Shown one piece after another: positions 1-8,246 of a DNA stretch of 64,000 bases. The notes below the pieces were generated by a model. That model did not search any database. It was not told where the DNA came from and saw nothing but the letters and a program-made list of their open reading frames with translations. The DNA lies in contig NZ_BCYU01000011.1 in NCBI RefSeq assembly GCF_001598355.1, positions 1 to 64,000 of the forward strand, read 5' to 3'. The position numbers were made by a program, and so were the translations under genes. Every line of letters begins with the position of its first letter. Position 1 is the stretch's first letter. Source of the stretch: Sphingomonas asaccharolytica NBRC 15499. Lineage in GTDB: Bacteria; Pseudomonadota; Alphaproteobacteria; Sphingomonadales; Sphingomonadaceae.

Positions 1-128
1 GGTGCCGGCGTCGCGCCCGCCGCGCCGACCGCCCAGGGCGCCGCCGCAGCGACGCCCGCGCCAGCAGTCAACGTCAGCACGCGATCGATGAACGCCCGGC
101 GCGAAAGGTCGAAATGCTTGTCGGTCAT
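1..128 (-). CDS. Tat-signal exported protein, N-terminal fragment (cut by window edge)
   Basis: Only the first 42 residues are in the window. They begin MTDKHFDLSRRAFIDRVL and continue into an Ala/Gly-rich hydrophobic stretch ending near AAPWAV, a twin-arginine signal (S-R-R-A-F). The ATG (126-128) overlaps the TAA of the ApbE gene by one base, so the two are translationally coupled. The mature domain is not visible. From context it could be a flavoprotein modified by the adjacent ApbE, or a Tat-exported sugar isomerase or oxidoreductase of the kind often found beside Gfo/Idh/MocA genes. The function cannot be assigned here. Confidence 0.7.
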   Translation of the reverse strand, partial: MTDKHFDLSRRAFIDRVLTLTAGAGVAAAAPWAVGAAGATPA

Positions 129-958
129 TACGCAGCTACCCTGTCGTCAGAAGCGCGCCTTGGCGCGAAGCGAAAAAGCTGTTGGGGCCGCGCGGCGATG
201 AGGTCGGCGGCCTGCCGTTCATCGGCGACCAGCAAAGCGGTGCTCACCATCTCGGCGAGCGCGCCCGAGCGATCAATGGCCAGCGTGCAGTGCGGCGTGG
301 TGACCGGCGCGGCATCGCCTGGCCGGATCATCGCGGAGCGTTCGGGCGCAGCCGTGCCGGCGCCAACGGTGGAGGAGATCGACAATGCCTGGTCGATGAT
401 CTCGACTTCGATCAGCACACCATCGCCGAACGGATCGGGAAGCGCGAACGGCCAGCCACCGCCCAGCGGGTGCTCGCCGATCACCGTGACCGAGCTTTCG
501 CCGGCGCTGAGCAGCGCTGACGCTACACCGCCCGCGCGCAGGATCGCGGCGGTGCGGTCGAGCGCGAAACCCTTGCCGAACCCGCCGAAATCGAGCGCCG
601 ACGGCCGCGTCGCCGACAGTCGTCCGCTCGCGCGATCGTACGAGAGGGCGCTCCAGCCCGAGCCGGCAAGACGGTGATCCGCCGCCGGATCGAACAGACC
701 GAGCAATCGCGGATAGGCGGCGTCGATCGCCTCGATCGCTTCGATCAGCAACGGATCGTCGACCGCCGCACTTCTTCCAGCCATCAGCGCGTCGTTCAGG
801 ATCGTGGTCGGCGACGGCCGGTGGATCGTCAGCGCGTCGTCGACCGCTTCGATCGCTTGCCGCGCCGCCTGCACGACATCGTCATCGCAGCGGCCATAGA
901 GATGCAGCTCGACCCGCGTCCCCATCGCGGCGAAGCGTTCGGCGCGGGTCATCGTCAT
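128..958 (-). CDS. apbE: FAD:protein FMN transferase (ApbE family)
   Basis: A protein of 276 residues. ApbE enzymes move FMN from FAD onto a Ser/Thr of a partner protein. Family motifs are visible: LDFGGFGKGFALDR near residue 140 (the usual D-[LF]-G-G-x-[AG]-K-G-x-A-x-D), LLSAGESSV after it (NLGG-like position), and a C-terminal AEMVSTALLV corresponding to the family AD-x-LSTAL segment. No signal peptide is seen, so it probably acts in the cytoplasm on a pre-export substrate. The start was set at ATG 958 (MTMTRAERFAAMG), 8 bases after the Gfo/Idh stop; a longer frame reaching back into that gene is unlikely. It is the third gene of the operon, and the coupled downstream Tat protein is a candidate substrate. 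Confidence 0.85.
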   Translation of the reverse strand: MTMTRAERFAAMGTRVELHLYGRCDDDVVQAARQAIEAVDDALTIHRPSPTTILNDALMAGRSAAVDDPLLIEAIEAIDAAYPRLLGLFDPAADHRLAGSGWSALSYDRASGRLSATRPSALDFGGFGKGFALDRTAAILRAGGVASALLSAGESSVTVIGEHPLGGGWPFALPDPFGDGVLIEVEIIDQALSISSTVGAGTAAPERSAMIRPGDAAPVTTPHCTLAIDRSGALAEMVSTALLVADERQAADLIAARPQQLFRFAPRRASDDRVAA

Positions 959-966
959 CGTGCCGA

Positions 967-2286
967 TCAGGCCTTCACTTCCCAGCCGGGCTCGTAATCG
1001 ACCGACCACAATTTCATCGCCCCGGGGCTGGACGGCTTGCCGGTCGCCGGGTCGACGGTGAGGATCGAATTGGTCCGATAGGCCATATTGCCGAGATGGC
1101 AGAGGGTGGTACTGATATGCCCCTCCTGGATCGGCGAGGCGAGCGCACCGGCCTTGCCGCGGATCACGTCGACCAGATTGCCCATGTGCAGCACGTCGAG
1201 CGCGCCCTCGCCGACCGTATCAGTGGTCCCGGACGCCGCCTGCGCGCTGGCAGCGCGAGTCTGCTTGCCGGCCAGGTCATAGAGCTCGAATCCGTTGCGG
1301 TCGACCACCGCCGACCCCTTGGTCCCGAGCAGCAGGACGCCACGCCCGCGTCCGTAACGCAGCATGCCGTTGCAGCTGTTGCCGTCCCAGCGGATCTTGC
1401 GGCCGCCATCGTACATCAGGTCGAGCGCGAGCGTGTCGTACATTTCCCAATCGTCGCCGCGATAGAATTGGCGGGAACCCTGCGCCGACACCTTCTCGGG
1501 GTACGTCAGGCCCATCAGCCAGCGCGCCACGTCTAGCTCGTGCAGCGCATTGTTGCAGATCTCGCCGGTGCCGTATTTCCAGAACCAGTGCCAGTTATAG
1601 GGCACCAGATTGGACCGGTACGGCCCGCGCGGCCGCGGCCCCTGCCACATGTTCCAGTCGAGGTTCGGCGGCGGCGCGATCTCCTGCCCGTTGCCGATCG
1701 ACTTTCGGTTGTTGGCGTACCAGGTCTGCGCCTCGTAAATGTCGCCGAGCTCGCCCGCCTTGATCAGTGCCGCCAGCTGCTGCGTCTCGCGGCTCGAGCG
1801 CTGCTGATCGCCGACCTGCAACTTGCGGCCGGTGCGCTGCTGCGTCGCGATCATCGCCTCGCCCTCGGCCGGGGCGATGCCGATCGGCTTTTCGCAATAG
1901 ACGTGGCGGCCCGAATTCATCGCGTCGATCGCGACCTTGGCATGCCAGTGATCGGGCGTCGCGACCGTGACGACATCGACCGCCTTGCTGTCGAGCAGCC
2001 GGCGATAATCATGTTCGGTCCTGGGCGCCGGATTGCCCTTGGCGGTGAATTCGGCGGCCCGCTTCGCCAGGATGGCCGAATCCACGTCGACGAAATGGGT
2101 GACGGCGACGTTGGGCAGTTTCGAGAACCCACCCATATGGGCCTGGCCGCGCCCGTTGACGCCGACGATCGCGACGCGCAGCCGGTCGTTCGCGCCCTTG
2201 ATCTGCGCGTAGCTGCGCGCGCTCATCGCCAGGCCGAGCGAGGCGCCGGCACCCTTCATCATCGTTCGACGGTCCAGCATCGTCAC
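967..2286 (-). CDS. Gfo/Idh/MocA family oxidoreductase with Tat signal
   Basis: An NAD(P)-dependent sugar oxidoreductase of 439 residues. The N-terminus has a twin-arginine signal (LDRRTMMKGAGASLGLAM, cleavage near SYAQ), followed by a Rossmann fold (RVAIVGVNGRGQAHM, residues about 37-51). The family EKPIG motif is present as CEKPIGIAPAEGEAM near residue 131, and the substrate-pocket helix is ICNNALHELDVARWLMG. The start is either GTG 2286, 8 bases behind GAGGGG, or ATG 2280. It follows the DUF1080 gene by 15 bases and is followed by apbE. In 3-keto-glycoside systems members of this family interconvert 3-keto and hydroxyl sugars; that role is inferred from context here. Exported members are thought to carry a tightly bound cofactor through Tat. 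Confidence 0.88.
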   Translation of the reverse strand: MTMLDRRTMMKGAGASLGLAMSARSYAQIKGANDRLRVAIVGVNGRGQAHMGGFSKLPNVAVTHFVDVDSAILAKRAAEFTAKGNPAPRTEHDYRRLLDSKAVDVVTVATPDHWHAKVAIDAMNSGRHVYCEKPIGIAPAEGEAMIATQQRTGRKLQVGDQQRSSRETQQLAALIKAGELGDIYEAQTWYANNRKSIGNGQEIAPPPNLDWNMWQGPRPRGPYRSNLVPYNWHWFWKYGTGEICNNALHELDVARWLMGLTYPEKVSAQGSRQFYRGDDWEMYDTLALDLMYDGGRKIRWDGNSCNGMLRYGRGRGVLLLGTKGSAVVDRNGFELYDLAGKQTRAASAQAASGTTDTVGEGALDVLHMGNLVDVIRGKAGALASPIQEGHISTTLCHLGNMAYRTNSILTVDPATGKPSSPGAMKLWSVDYEPGWEVKA

Positions 2287-2301
2287 ATCGTCATCCCCTC
2301 G

Positions 2302-3720
2302 TTAGTATTCGCGCAGCTTGATCGATCGGAAATCCACCTTGTCGCCGTGATCCTGCAGCAGGATCGGCCCTTGGTCGTCGCCGAATCCAGGAATGGAGGC
2401 GAATTTGCTCATCGCCACCAGTTTGCGGAATTCAGGCGAGCCGCGGTCATATTCGACCAGCTTGAAGCCGTTGAGCCAATGCTCGACATGGCGGCCGCGC
2501 ACCACGATGACCGCACGATTCCACTCGCCGACAGCGTTGATGCGTTTGCCCGGATTGGCGGGATCAAGCAGGTTGCGCGGCGCGATCAGGTCATAGAGTC
2601 CGGCCAGCGTGCGGTCGCCGTCACGGCCCAATTTGGCATCGGGATGCCGCTCGTCGTCAAGCAGCTGATATTCGAGACCGACGTTCGAGTCCTTCGACAG
2701 CTTGGGATCGATCAGATACTTGATCCCGCTATTAGCCCCCGAGGTCAGGCGGAAATCGACCGACAACTCGAAATTGCGATAGGAATTGGCAGTCAGCAGG
2801 TCGCCGCCGCCATTGCCCTCTACCGACAGGACGCCGTCGCGGATCGACCAGCCCTTGGCGGGGAAGCCGCTGCCATGCGCCGTGCGCCAGCCGGTCCCGG
2901 TCTTGCCGTCCCAGATCAGCTTCCAGCCCGCGCGTCGCTCCCCGTCCGACAGACGGTTGGCCAGCCAGCCCTGCTGCTCCAGCCCGGTCGCCGGCAAGGC
3001 GTAGCGCGCTGGCGAATCGGTGATCACGCGGATCTTGCGGAAATGCACTTCCGGCCCCCTCACCGCTTCGGCGTCGGGCAAAGCGTGTACCTGCATCGCG
3101 ATGAACCCGCGCGCATCGGTATCGTCGGCGATGTCCGCGGCCGGCACGCCGTTGATCCAGGTGCGCAGCCGGTTGCCGATCGCCTCCACACGATAATGAT
3201 TCCAGTCGCCCGAACGGAAGGCGCGACGTGCCGGCTCGTTGGTGCCGAGCGAATAGAGCCAGTTGCGGCGCTGCTCGTCGTAAAGGCCGGCGCTCCAGGC
3301 GCGTGGCGAGGGGTCGATCTCGGCCTGGTAACCGAATACGACACCGTTGCGATAATCGGGGCGGCTCTGGCCGCGGATCATCATGCCCGAATTCAGCGCC
3401 GGGTCGGTCTTCGCGTCATATTCCAGAATGAAGTCGCCGTAGAGCGCGTCCGAGACCAGCCAGCTATTGCCCTTGCCGGGCACGGCCCGGCCGACCACCT
3501 CGCCATTGGCGGCCGTATACGTCGCTTTGCCACCGGTTACCCGCCAGCCCGCAAGACCGGGTCCCGGCGTCACCTCACGCCATGGGACGGCCTGCGGCGC
3601 TGCGGCCGGGGCGGGCGCGCCAGGTGCCAGCCAGAGCGCGATGGCGAATGCGGCAGCACATAGGCTCGAGGCGGTCGTTGAAATATATCGCGGCGGGGCG
3701 TGATCGTATACTGACGACAT
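2302..3720 (-). CDS. Secreted protein with two DUF1080 (3-keto-disaccharide hydrolase-like) domains
   Basis: A protein of 472 residues with an N-terminal hydrophobic signal (about residues 17-43). It holds two consecutive DUF1080 concanavalin-like modules. The first (about 45-225) contains WLVSDALYGDFILEYDAK and NSGMMIRGQ. The second (about 255-472) contains WKLIWDGKTGTGW, NFELSVDFRLTSGANSGIKY, GEWNRAVIVVRG and the terminal ILLQDHGDKVDFRSIKLREY. Single-domain members cleave 3-keto-glycosides by an elimination-type mechanism; whether both modules here are active cannot be read from sequence. It is the first gene of a reverse-strand operon continuing into the Gfo/Idh, apbE and Tat-protein genes, and is divergent from the GntR regulator. 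Confidence 0.85.
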   Translation of the reverse strand: MSSVYDHAPPRYISTTASSLCAAAFAIALWLAPGAPAPAAAPQAVPWREVTPGPGLAGWRVTGGKATYTAANGEVVGRAVPGKGNSWLVSDALYGDFILEYDAKTDPALNSGMMIRGQSRPDYRNGVVFGYQAEIDPSPRAWSAGLYDEQRRNWLYSLGTNEPARRAFRSGDWNHYRVEAIGNRLRTWINGVPAADIADDTDARGFIAMQVHALPDAEAVRGPEVHFRKIRVITDSPARYALPATGLEQQGWLANRLSDGERRAGWKLIWDGKTGTGWRTAHGSGFPAKGWSIRDGVLSVEGNGGGDLLTANSYRNFELSVDFRLTSGANSGIKYLIDPKLSKDSNVGLEYQLLDDERHPDAKLGRDGDRTLAGLYDLIAPRNLLDPANPGKRINAVGEWNRAVIVVRGRHVEHWLNGFKLVEYDRGSPEFRKLVAMSKFASIPGFGDDQGPILLQDHGDKVDFRSIKLREY

Positions 3721-3925
3721 GGTTATGCCCTTTATGGTACCGCTTTATGCGGCCTCTCCGGGGACCGGCATTACTGGGCGGCCGGGCCGCATGCAAGATG
3801 TTGTCAGACCATTAAGTCGAAGTTTGCATGACATCTTGCTCGCAAGCCTTGCCAATGGCGAGGCGAGGGGAGCAAATGCATGAGGCGGTTCATCCCGCTA
3901 GTCGATTGGCGAATGAGGTTCGGGA
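3721..3925. promoter_or_regulatory. Divergent promoter region with GntR/FCD-type operator
   Basis: This 205-base spacer separates the DUF1080 operon (leftward) from the GntR regulator (rightward). It holds the near-palindrome TTGTCAGACCA at 3801-3811, close to the TGGTCnGACCA shape typical of FadR-subfamily operators. A nine-base inverted repeat surrounds it (GCAAGATGT 3793-3801 and ACATCTTGC 3831-3839). GTCAGAC-core sites recur before the TonB receptor and before uxuA, so the neighbouring regulator is the likely binder. Binding is inferred. Confidence 0.5.
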
Positions 3926-4669
3926 ATGGCGGCGGAACGTGGCGGCAAATTGTATCGCAAAATCGTCCACGCGATCGTTGCCGATATCTCCAGCGGCGTC
4001 TTCCCCGTAGGGTCGCGCCTGCCTGCGGAACGCGACCTGACGGAACGCTTCAAGGTCAGCCGTCCGACGGTACGCGAGGCGATGATCGCGCTCGAAATGC
4101 AAGGCCTCGTCGAAGCGCGCAAGGGATCGGGAGTTTTCGTCCTGGCGTCGTCGACCGGCGAGGTCGAGGAGGAGCTCGACATCGGCGCGTTCGAGATCAT
4201 CGAAGCGCGCCGCCTGTTGGAAGGCGAGGTGGCGGCGGTCGCCGCCACCGAGATCGACGATGAACAGCTCGCCGAGTTGCGGTCGCTGCTGGCCAAGATG
4301 GCACAGGATGACGACGACGCGGCCGAGCGCGCCGATCGCCGCTTTCATATCGCGATCGCCGAGGCCACCGGCAATGCCGTAATTATTTCTGCGGTAACGG
4401 ATTTCTGGGACATGCGCTTCCGCTCGCCGCTTGCGCGCGAAGTCTTGCTCAAGGCCGGCAGCCTGGGCACCGAATCGCGCATGGCCGAACACGGTAAAAT
4501 CCTGGCCGCGCTCGAGGCGCGGTCGCCAGCCGAGGCCCGCAACGCGATGCGCGATCATCTCGGCCGCCTGATCGATCACTTGCTCGACGTGACGGAGACC
4601 GAGGCCGTCGAACGCGTCCGCGCCGAAACCGACAAGCGCCGCCGCGCGCTCGCCCGGCGCGCCGTCTGA
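3926..4669 (+). CDS. GntR-family transcriptional regulator, FadR subfamily (FCD domain)
   Basis: A protein of 247 residues. The N-terminal winged helix includes LYRKIVHAIVADISSGVF, GSRLPAERDLTERF, and SRPTVREAMIALEMQGLVE as the recognition region. The C-terminal all-helical FCD ligand domain (about 85-235) contains IIEARRLLEGEVAAVAA and the metal/ligand histidines in DRRFHIAIAEATGN and MRDHLGRLIDHL. A Shine-Dalgarno GAGG lies 7 bases before ATG 3926. Its position between the DUF1080 operon and the receptor/uxuA/transporter genes, and the hexuronate theme, suggest a UxuR/ExuR-like repressor released by a hexuronate or an intermediate. The exact ligand is not known. Confidence 0.9.
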   Translation: MAAERGGKLYRKIVHAIVADISSGVFPVGSRLPAERDLTERFKVSRPTVREAMIALEMQGLVEARKGSGVFVLASSTGEVEEELDIGAFEIIEARRLLEGEVAAVAATEIDDEQLAELRSLLAKMAQDDDDAAERADRRFHIAIAEATGNAVIISAVTDFWDMRFRSPLAREVLLKAGSLGTESRMAEHGKILAALEARSPAEARNAMRDHLGRLIDHLLDVTETEAVERVRAETDKRRRALARRAV

Positions 4670-4709
4670 ACGGCCCGCCGCGCGCTCGCCCGGCGCGCCG
4701 TCTGAACGG
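4639..4709. repeat. 36-base tandem duplication across the regulator stop codon
   Basis: A 35-base identical stretch occurs at 4639-4673 and again at 4675-4709 (period 36). The first copy covers the last codons and TGA of the GntR gene; the second lies just downstream. The unit is GC-rich with an internal GGCGCGCC palindrome. It looks like a recent slippage duplication. If the first stop were lost, the second copy would supply the same ending 12 codons later. Confidence 0.85.
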
Positions 4710-5085
4710 GAATTAGGGCCGGACGTCCGCCCCACCGACCTCAACTGTGGCCTCGCCTATTGGCGGTGTATACGCCCATCGGAAATCCTTCGGGCGCGCG
4801 ACTCTCCGCTTCGCACCCTGGCGCAGGCGATCGGAACTATCGCTCGCCTACCCCCCATCACGGAAATCGATCGTATCGGCCACGTTATGCCCCCTGCTGC
4901 AGCGGTGGTAGCTGGATCGCCGGCATGAGTGATTGCATGGCAGTTGCCTGACAGGCTGTCAGATAACTCTTGTCAGGTCAGACCAGTATTGTTAGCCAAT
5001 CCATCACAACAAATAACCAGGATGTCCGACAGCCTGTTCGTGGGGATTGGCCGAGAGGCAGACCGGGTTCATCGGGAGAGGGACG
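4710..5085 (+). promoter_or_regulatory. TonB-receptor promoter region with operator-like palindromes
   Basis: This spacer before the TonB-dependent receptor carries AGGTCAGACCA at 4975-4985 (perfect GGTC-A-GACC core) and a TGACA-GGC-TGTCA inverted repeat at 4949-4961. The first matches the palindromes at 3801 and 8287. Their placement fits control by the adjacent GntR/FCD regulator. The last bases hold the strong GGGAGAGGG ribosome site for the receptor. No gene is seen in the 4710-4940 part. Confidence 0.5.
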
Positions 5086-8000
5086 ATGGTTACCAAGGGC
5101 CGCTTTGCGCGCGGATTGCTTTTCTCGGCGAGCGTTATCACCCTGGTGTCCGGGAGTTCGGCCTGGGCGCAGGACGCGCCCCCGCCGGCCGGTCCGGCGC
5201 CTAGCACGCCCGCGGCGCCGGACACCCAGGATCAAAAGCAGGCCGATATCGTCGTCACCGGCTTCCGCGCATCGTTGAACAGCGCGCTGGCACAGAAACG
5301 GCAATCCACCGCTGCGATCGACAGCATCGTCGCCGAGGATATCGGCAAGTTCCCGGACTCCAACCTGGCCGAATCGATGCAGCGCATTCCCGGCGTCGCC
5401 TTGTCGCGCGGCGACGGCGGCGAGGGACGCAACATCTCGGTGCGCGGCCTGGGGGCGCAATTCACCCGGGTGCGCATCAATGGCATGGAAGGCGTGTCGC
5501 AGGTCAGCGGCACCGATATCCGCGGCGGCGTCGCCACCGGTAGATCGTTCGATTTCGTGACCTTCCCGACCGAGATCTTCTCGTCGCTCGCGGTGCGCAA
5601 GACGCTTTCAGCGGATGTCGAGGAGGGCTCGCTCGGCGCCACGGTCGATCTGCGCGCGCCGCATCCATTCGACCAGAAGAAGGACTTTACCTTCTCGGGC
5701 ACGGCGCGCGGCATCTATAACAATTTGAGCAAGAAGGTCGACCCGCGCCTGTCGGCGCTGATCTCGAAGAAGTTCTTCAACGATACGTTCGGTATCCTTG
5801 GCAGCATCGCCTATTCGAAGCGCCATATCGACGAATATGCCTATTCGGCGGTCGATAACGTTCCGTCATACGTCTACGGCCTAGCGCAGCCGGCCGGCAC
5901 CCCCAATGCGGGCGTCGTGTTCCCGTTCTGCACGCCCGTCGGCTACGTCTACAAGGGCGTCGCCGTGTCGAGTCCGGCGATTGGCTATAGCCAGCCCAAC
6001 GGCGTGGCGATCGGTTCCGACGCCAACAACTGCAGTACCGGCAACCCGCGCACCAGCACCAAGGAAGCCTATGACTATGTGACGAGCCACACCGGCGTCT
6101 CCGGGAAGCCGGGCGGCGGCATCTTCCTGCCGCGCCTGCCGCGTCCGGTGCGGAGCCGCCAGGAACAGCAGCGCCTGGCCGGCACGCTTACCCTACAATG
6201 GAAGCCCGACGAGAATACCGACATTTCGATCGACGGCCTCTATTCGCGCTTCAAGGTCAATCGCCTCGATACCTATTTCGACGCACGCTCGTTCGGCCGC
6301 GCCATCTCGAACAACGGGCAACCGCTGACATCGGTCCGCGAGATCGAAGTCAATGAGAACGGGTCGCTGGTCCATGGCCTGTTCGATGGCGTCGATCTGC
6401 GGTCCGAGATGCAGAACGAAAAGTTCACCTCGACCTATCGGCAAGTGAACCTCAATATCGACCACCGCTTTTCGGATACCTTCCGGGTCTACGGTCTCGC
6501 CGGCATCAACGACTCCCTGCTCGATGTGAATCGTCTGCAGGTGGCGATCGACTCCAACGACACCCGTAACTGGTCGATCGATTTCCGCGACAATCCCAAT
6601 ATTCCGAAGATCACCTACGGCATCGACACCACCAACCCGGCGATGTTTCGCTATGGTCCGCCGCTCGCCAATGGCGACCAGCAAGGCCAGCTGTCGAATT
6701 TCATCCGCCGCAACCGGATCACCAGCAAGACGTTCGAGCTGAACACCGAATGGGAGGCGGCGCCGAAATTCACGATCCAGGTCGGCGGCCAGTACCGCAC
6801 CAACAAATACACCGCGCGCGAGCGCCAGTTGGCGACCAACACGCCGCTCGCGCTGCCCGCCGGCGTCTCGCTCGCCGATCTCACCTTCACGACCACCGGG
6901 ATCGGCAAGAACCTCGACGGCCAGCTGCAGGATTTCGTCTCGGTCGATCCGGACAAGTTCCGCTCGGCGGTGAATCTCGACAGCTATGTCTATTGCAGCA
7001 TCGAGTGCGCGAAGGGCACCTATGGCGGCGTGAACGAGAAATACGGCTCGGGCTATCTGATGGTGAAATTCAACACAGAGGATACGATGCCGTTCACGCT
7101 GCGCGGCGATGCCGGCGTGCGCTACGTCCATACCAGCCTCGACACCTATGGTCCGATCACCACGGCGGCGCCGGCCGGATCGCTCTATCCGTCCCGCTTC
7201 GTTATCTCGCGCGTGAGCCGGTCCTATGACGACTGGTTGCCGTCGATCAACCTGGCGCTGGACATCACGTCGAAGCTCGTCGCCCGCGCCTCGGCCTCGC
7301 GCGTCATGTCTCGCCCGTCTTATGGTCAGCTGATCCCGGCGGGTTCGGCCAATCTCGTGATCCAGACGGCGTCGTTCAGCAATCCCTTCCTCGAACCGAT
7401 CCGCGCCAACACCTTCGACGCGTCGCTCGAATGGTATTTCGCGCCGGGGTCGCTGATCTCGGTCGCCTATTTCCATAAGGACATCGAGACCTACATTCAG
7501 ACCACTTCATCGAGCGTCCCGTTCCAGGATATCGGCCTGCCTTTGTCGCTGCTCAACGGCACCCAGTTGCGGCCGACCGACCAGTTCACCGTTTCGCGAA
7601 GCAACAACACGCCGGGCGGGCCGCTGAACGGCATCGAGGTAAATGTCCAACTGCCGTTCCGTTTCCTGCCGGGCTTTCTCAAGAACTTTGGCGCGCTCGC
7701 CAACTTCACGCGCGTCCGCTCCAACATCAATTACATCATCTCATCGACGATCAGCCGTAACGCGCCGCTCGTCGGGCTCTCGCCGGAAACCGCCAGCGGA
7801 ACGCTTTATTACGAGGACAAGAGGTTCAGCATCCGCTCGACGGTAAACTACCGTTCGGGGTTCCTGACCGGCATTCCCGGTCCTCAGGACAGCGATGCCA
7901 CCGGCAATGCCAAGTCGATCTTCGTCGATGCGTCGGCATCGTACAATCTCAGCGAGAATATCAAGCTGATCGCCGAGGTTTCGAACATTACCAACGAAAC

Positions 8001-8094
8001 CAACCGGCTCTACACCGACACGACGCGGCAGGATCCGCTCTACACGTCCTATTTCGGACGCACCTTTGCCCTGGCCGTCAATTTCCAGTTCTGA
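5086..8094 (+). CDS. TonB-dependent outer-membrane receptor (Caulobacter/Xanthomonas sugar-uptake type)
   Basis: A protein of 1002 residues from ATG 5086, preceded by GGGAGAGGG; a TTG 13 codons upstream lacks such a site. The signal peptide ends at SAWAQ. The plug domain has the subfamily hallmarks IVVTGFRASLNSALAQKR, SIVAEDIGKFPDSNLAE and GVALSRGDGGEGRNISVRG. A C-terminal 22-strand barrel ends in aromatic TFALAVNFQF, as needed for outer-membrane insertion. This subfamily imports oligosaccharides and plant-derived glycosides using TonB energy. Its position upstream of uxuA and a hexuronate-type transporter suggests the substrate is a uronic-acid oligomer or a glucuronoside. A strong terminator follows the gene, so uxuA probably has its own promoter. 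Confidence 0.93.
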   Translation: MVTKGRFARGLLFSASVITLVSGSSAWAQDAPPPAGPAPSTPAAPDTQDQKQADIVVTGFRASLNSALAQKRQSTAAIDSIVAEDIGKFPDSNLAESMQRIPGVALSRGDGGEGRNISVRGLGAQFTRVRINGMEGVSQVSGTDIRGGVATGRSFDFVTFPTEIFSSLAVRKTLSADVEEGSLGATVDLRAPHPFDQKKDFTFSGTARGIYNNLSKKVDPRLSALISKKFFNDTFGILGSIAYSKRHIDEYAYSAVDNVPSYVYGLAQPAGTPNAGVVFPFCTPVGYVYKGVAVSSPAIGYSQPNGVAIGSDANNCSTGNPRTSTKEAYDYVTSHTGVSGKPGGGIFLPRLPRPVRSRQEQQRLAGTLTLQWKPDENTDISIDGLYSRFKVNRLDTYFDARSFGRAISNNGQPLTSVREIEVNENGSLVHGLFDGVDLRSEMQNEKFTSTYRQVNLNIDHRFSDTFRVYGLAGINDSLLDVNRLQVAIDSNDTRNWSIDFRDNPNIPKITYGIDTTNPAMFRYGPPLANGDQQGQLSNFIRRNRITSKTFELNTEWEAAPKFTIQVGGQYRTNKYTARERQLATNTPLALPAGVSLADLTFTTTGIGKNLDGQLQDFVSVDPDKFRSAVNLDSYVYCSIECAKGTYGGVNEKYGSGYLMVKFNTEDTMPFTLRGDAGVRYVHTSLDTYGPITTAAPAGSLYPSRFVISRVSRSYDDWLPSINLALDITSKLVARASASRVMSRPSYGQLIPAGSANLVIQTASFSNPFLEPIRANTFDASLEWYFAPGSLISVAYFHKDIETYIQTTSSSVPFQDIGLPLSLLNGTQLRPTDQFTVSRSNNTPGGPLNGIEVNVQLPFRFLPGFLKNFGALANFTRVRSNINYIISSTISRNAPLVGLSPETASGTLYYEDKRFSIRSTVNYRSGFLTGIPGPQDSDATGNAKSIFVDASASYNLSENIKLIAEVSNITNETNRLYTDTTRQDPLYTSYFGRTFALAVNFQF

Positions 8095-8111
8095 TCGACG
8101 GTTCCTCCCCT

Positions 8112-8151
8112 CGAGCATTGGCCGATTGCGTTCGGTCAATGCTCGCCTTTT
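8112..8151 (+). terminator. Rho-independent terminator after the TonB receptor
   Basis: A 14-base stem (CGAGCATTGGCCGA, 8112-8125) pairs with 8132-8145 across a six-base loop with one G-T wobble, followed by CCTTTTCC. It separates the receptor transcript from uxuA. Confidence 0.8.
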
Positions 8152-8246
8152 CCGACTGGCCGCATCGGGCCGGTCGCCGGTAATGGCCTTACCAATAAAT
8201 CACATTGGCCTATCATATTTCGCGGTGATAACGGGAGGGGAATTCA

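Noticed and set aside
1540-3663. 707-codon forward frame
   Set aside because: Antisense to the Gfo/Idh and DUF1080 genes; no protein-like features.
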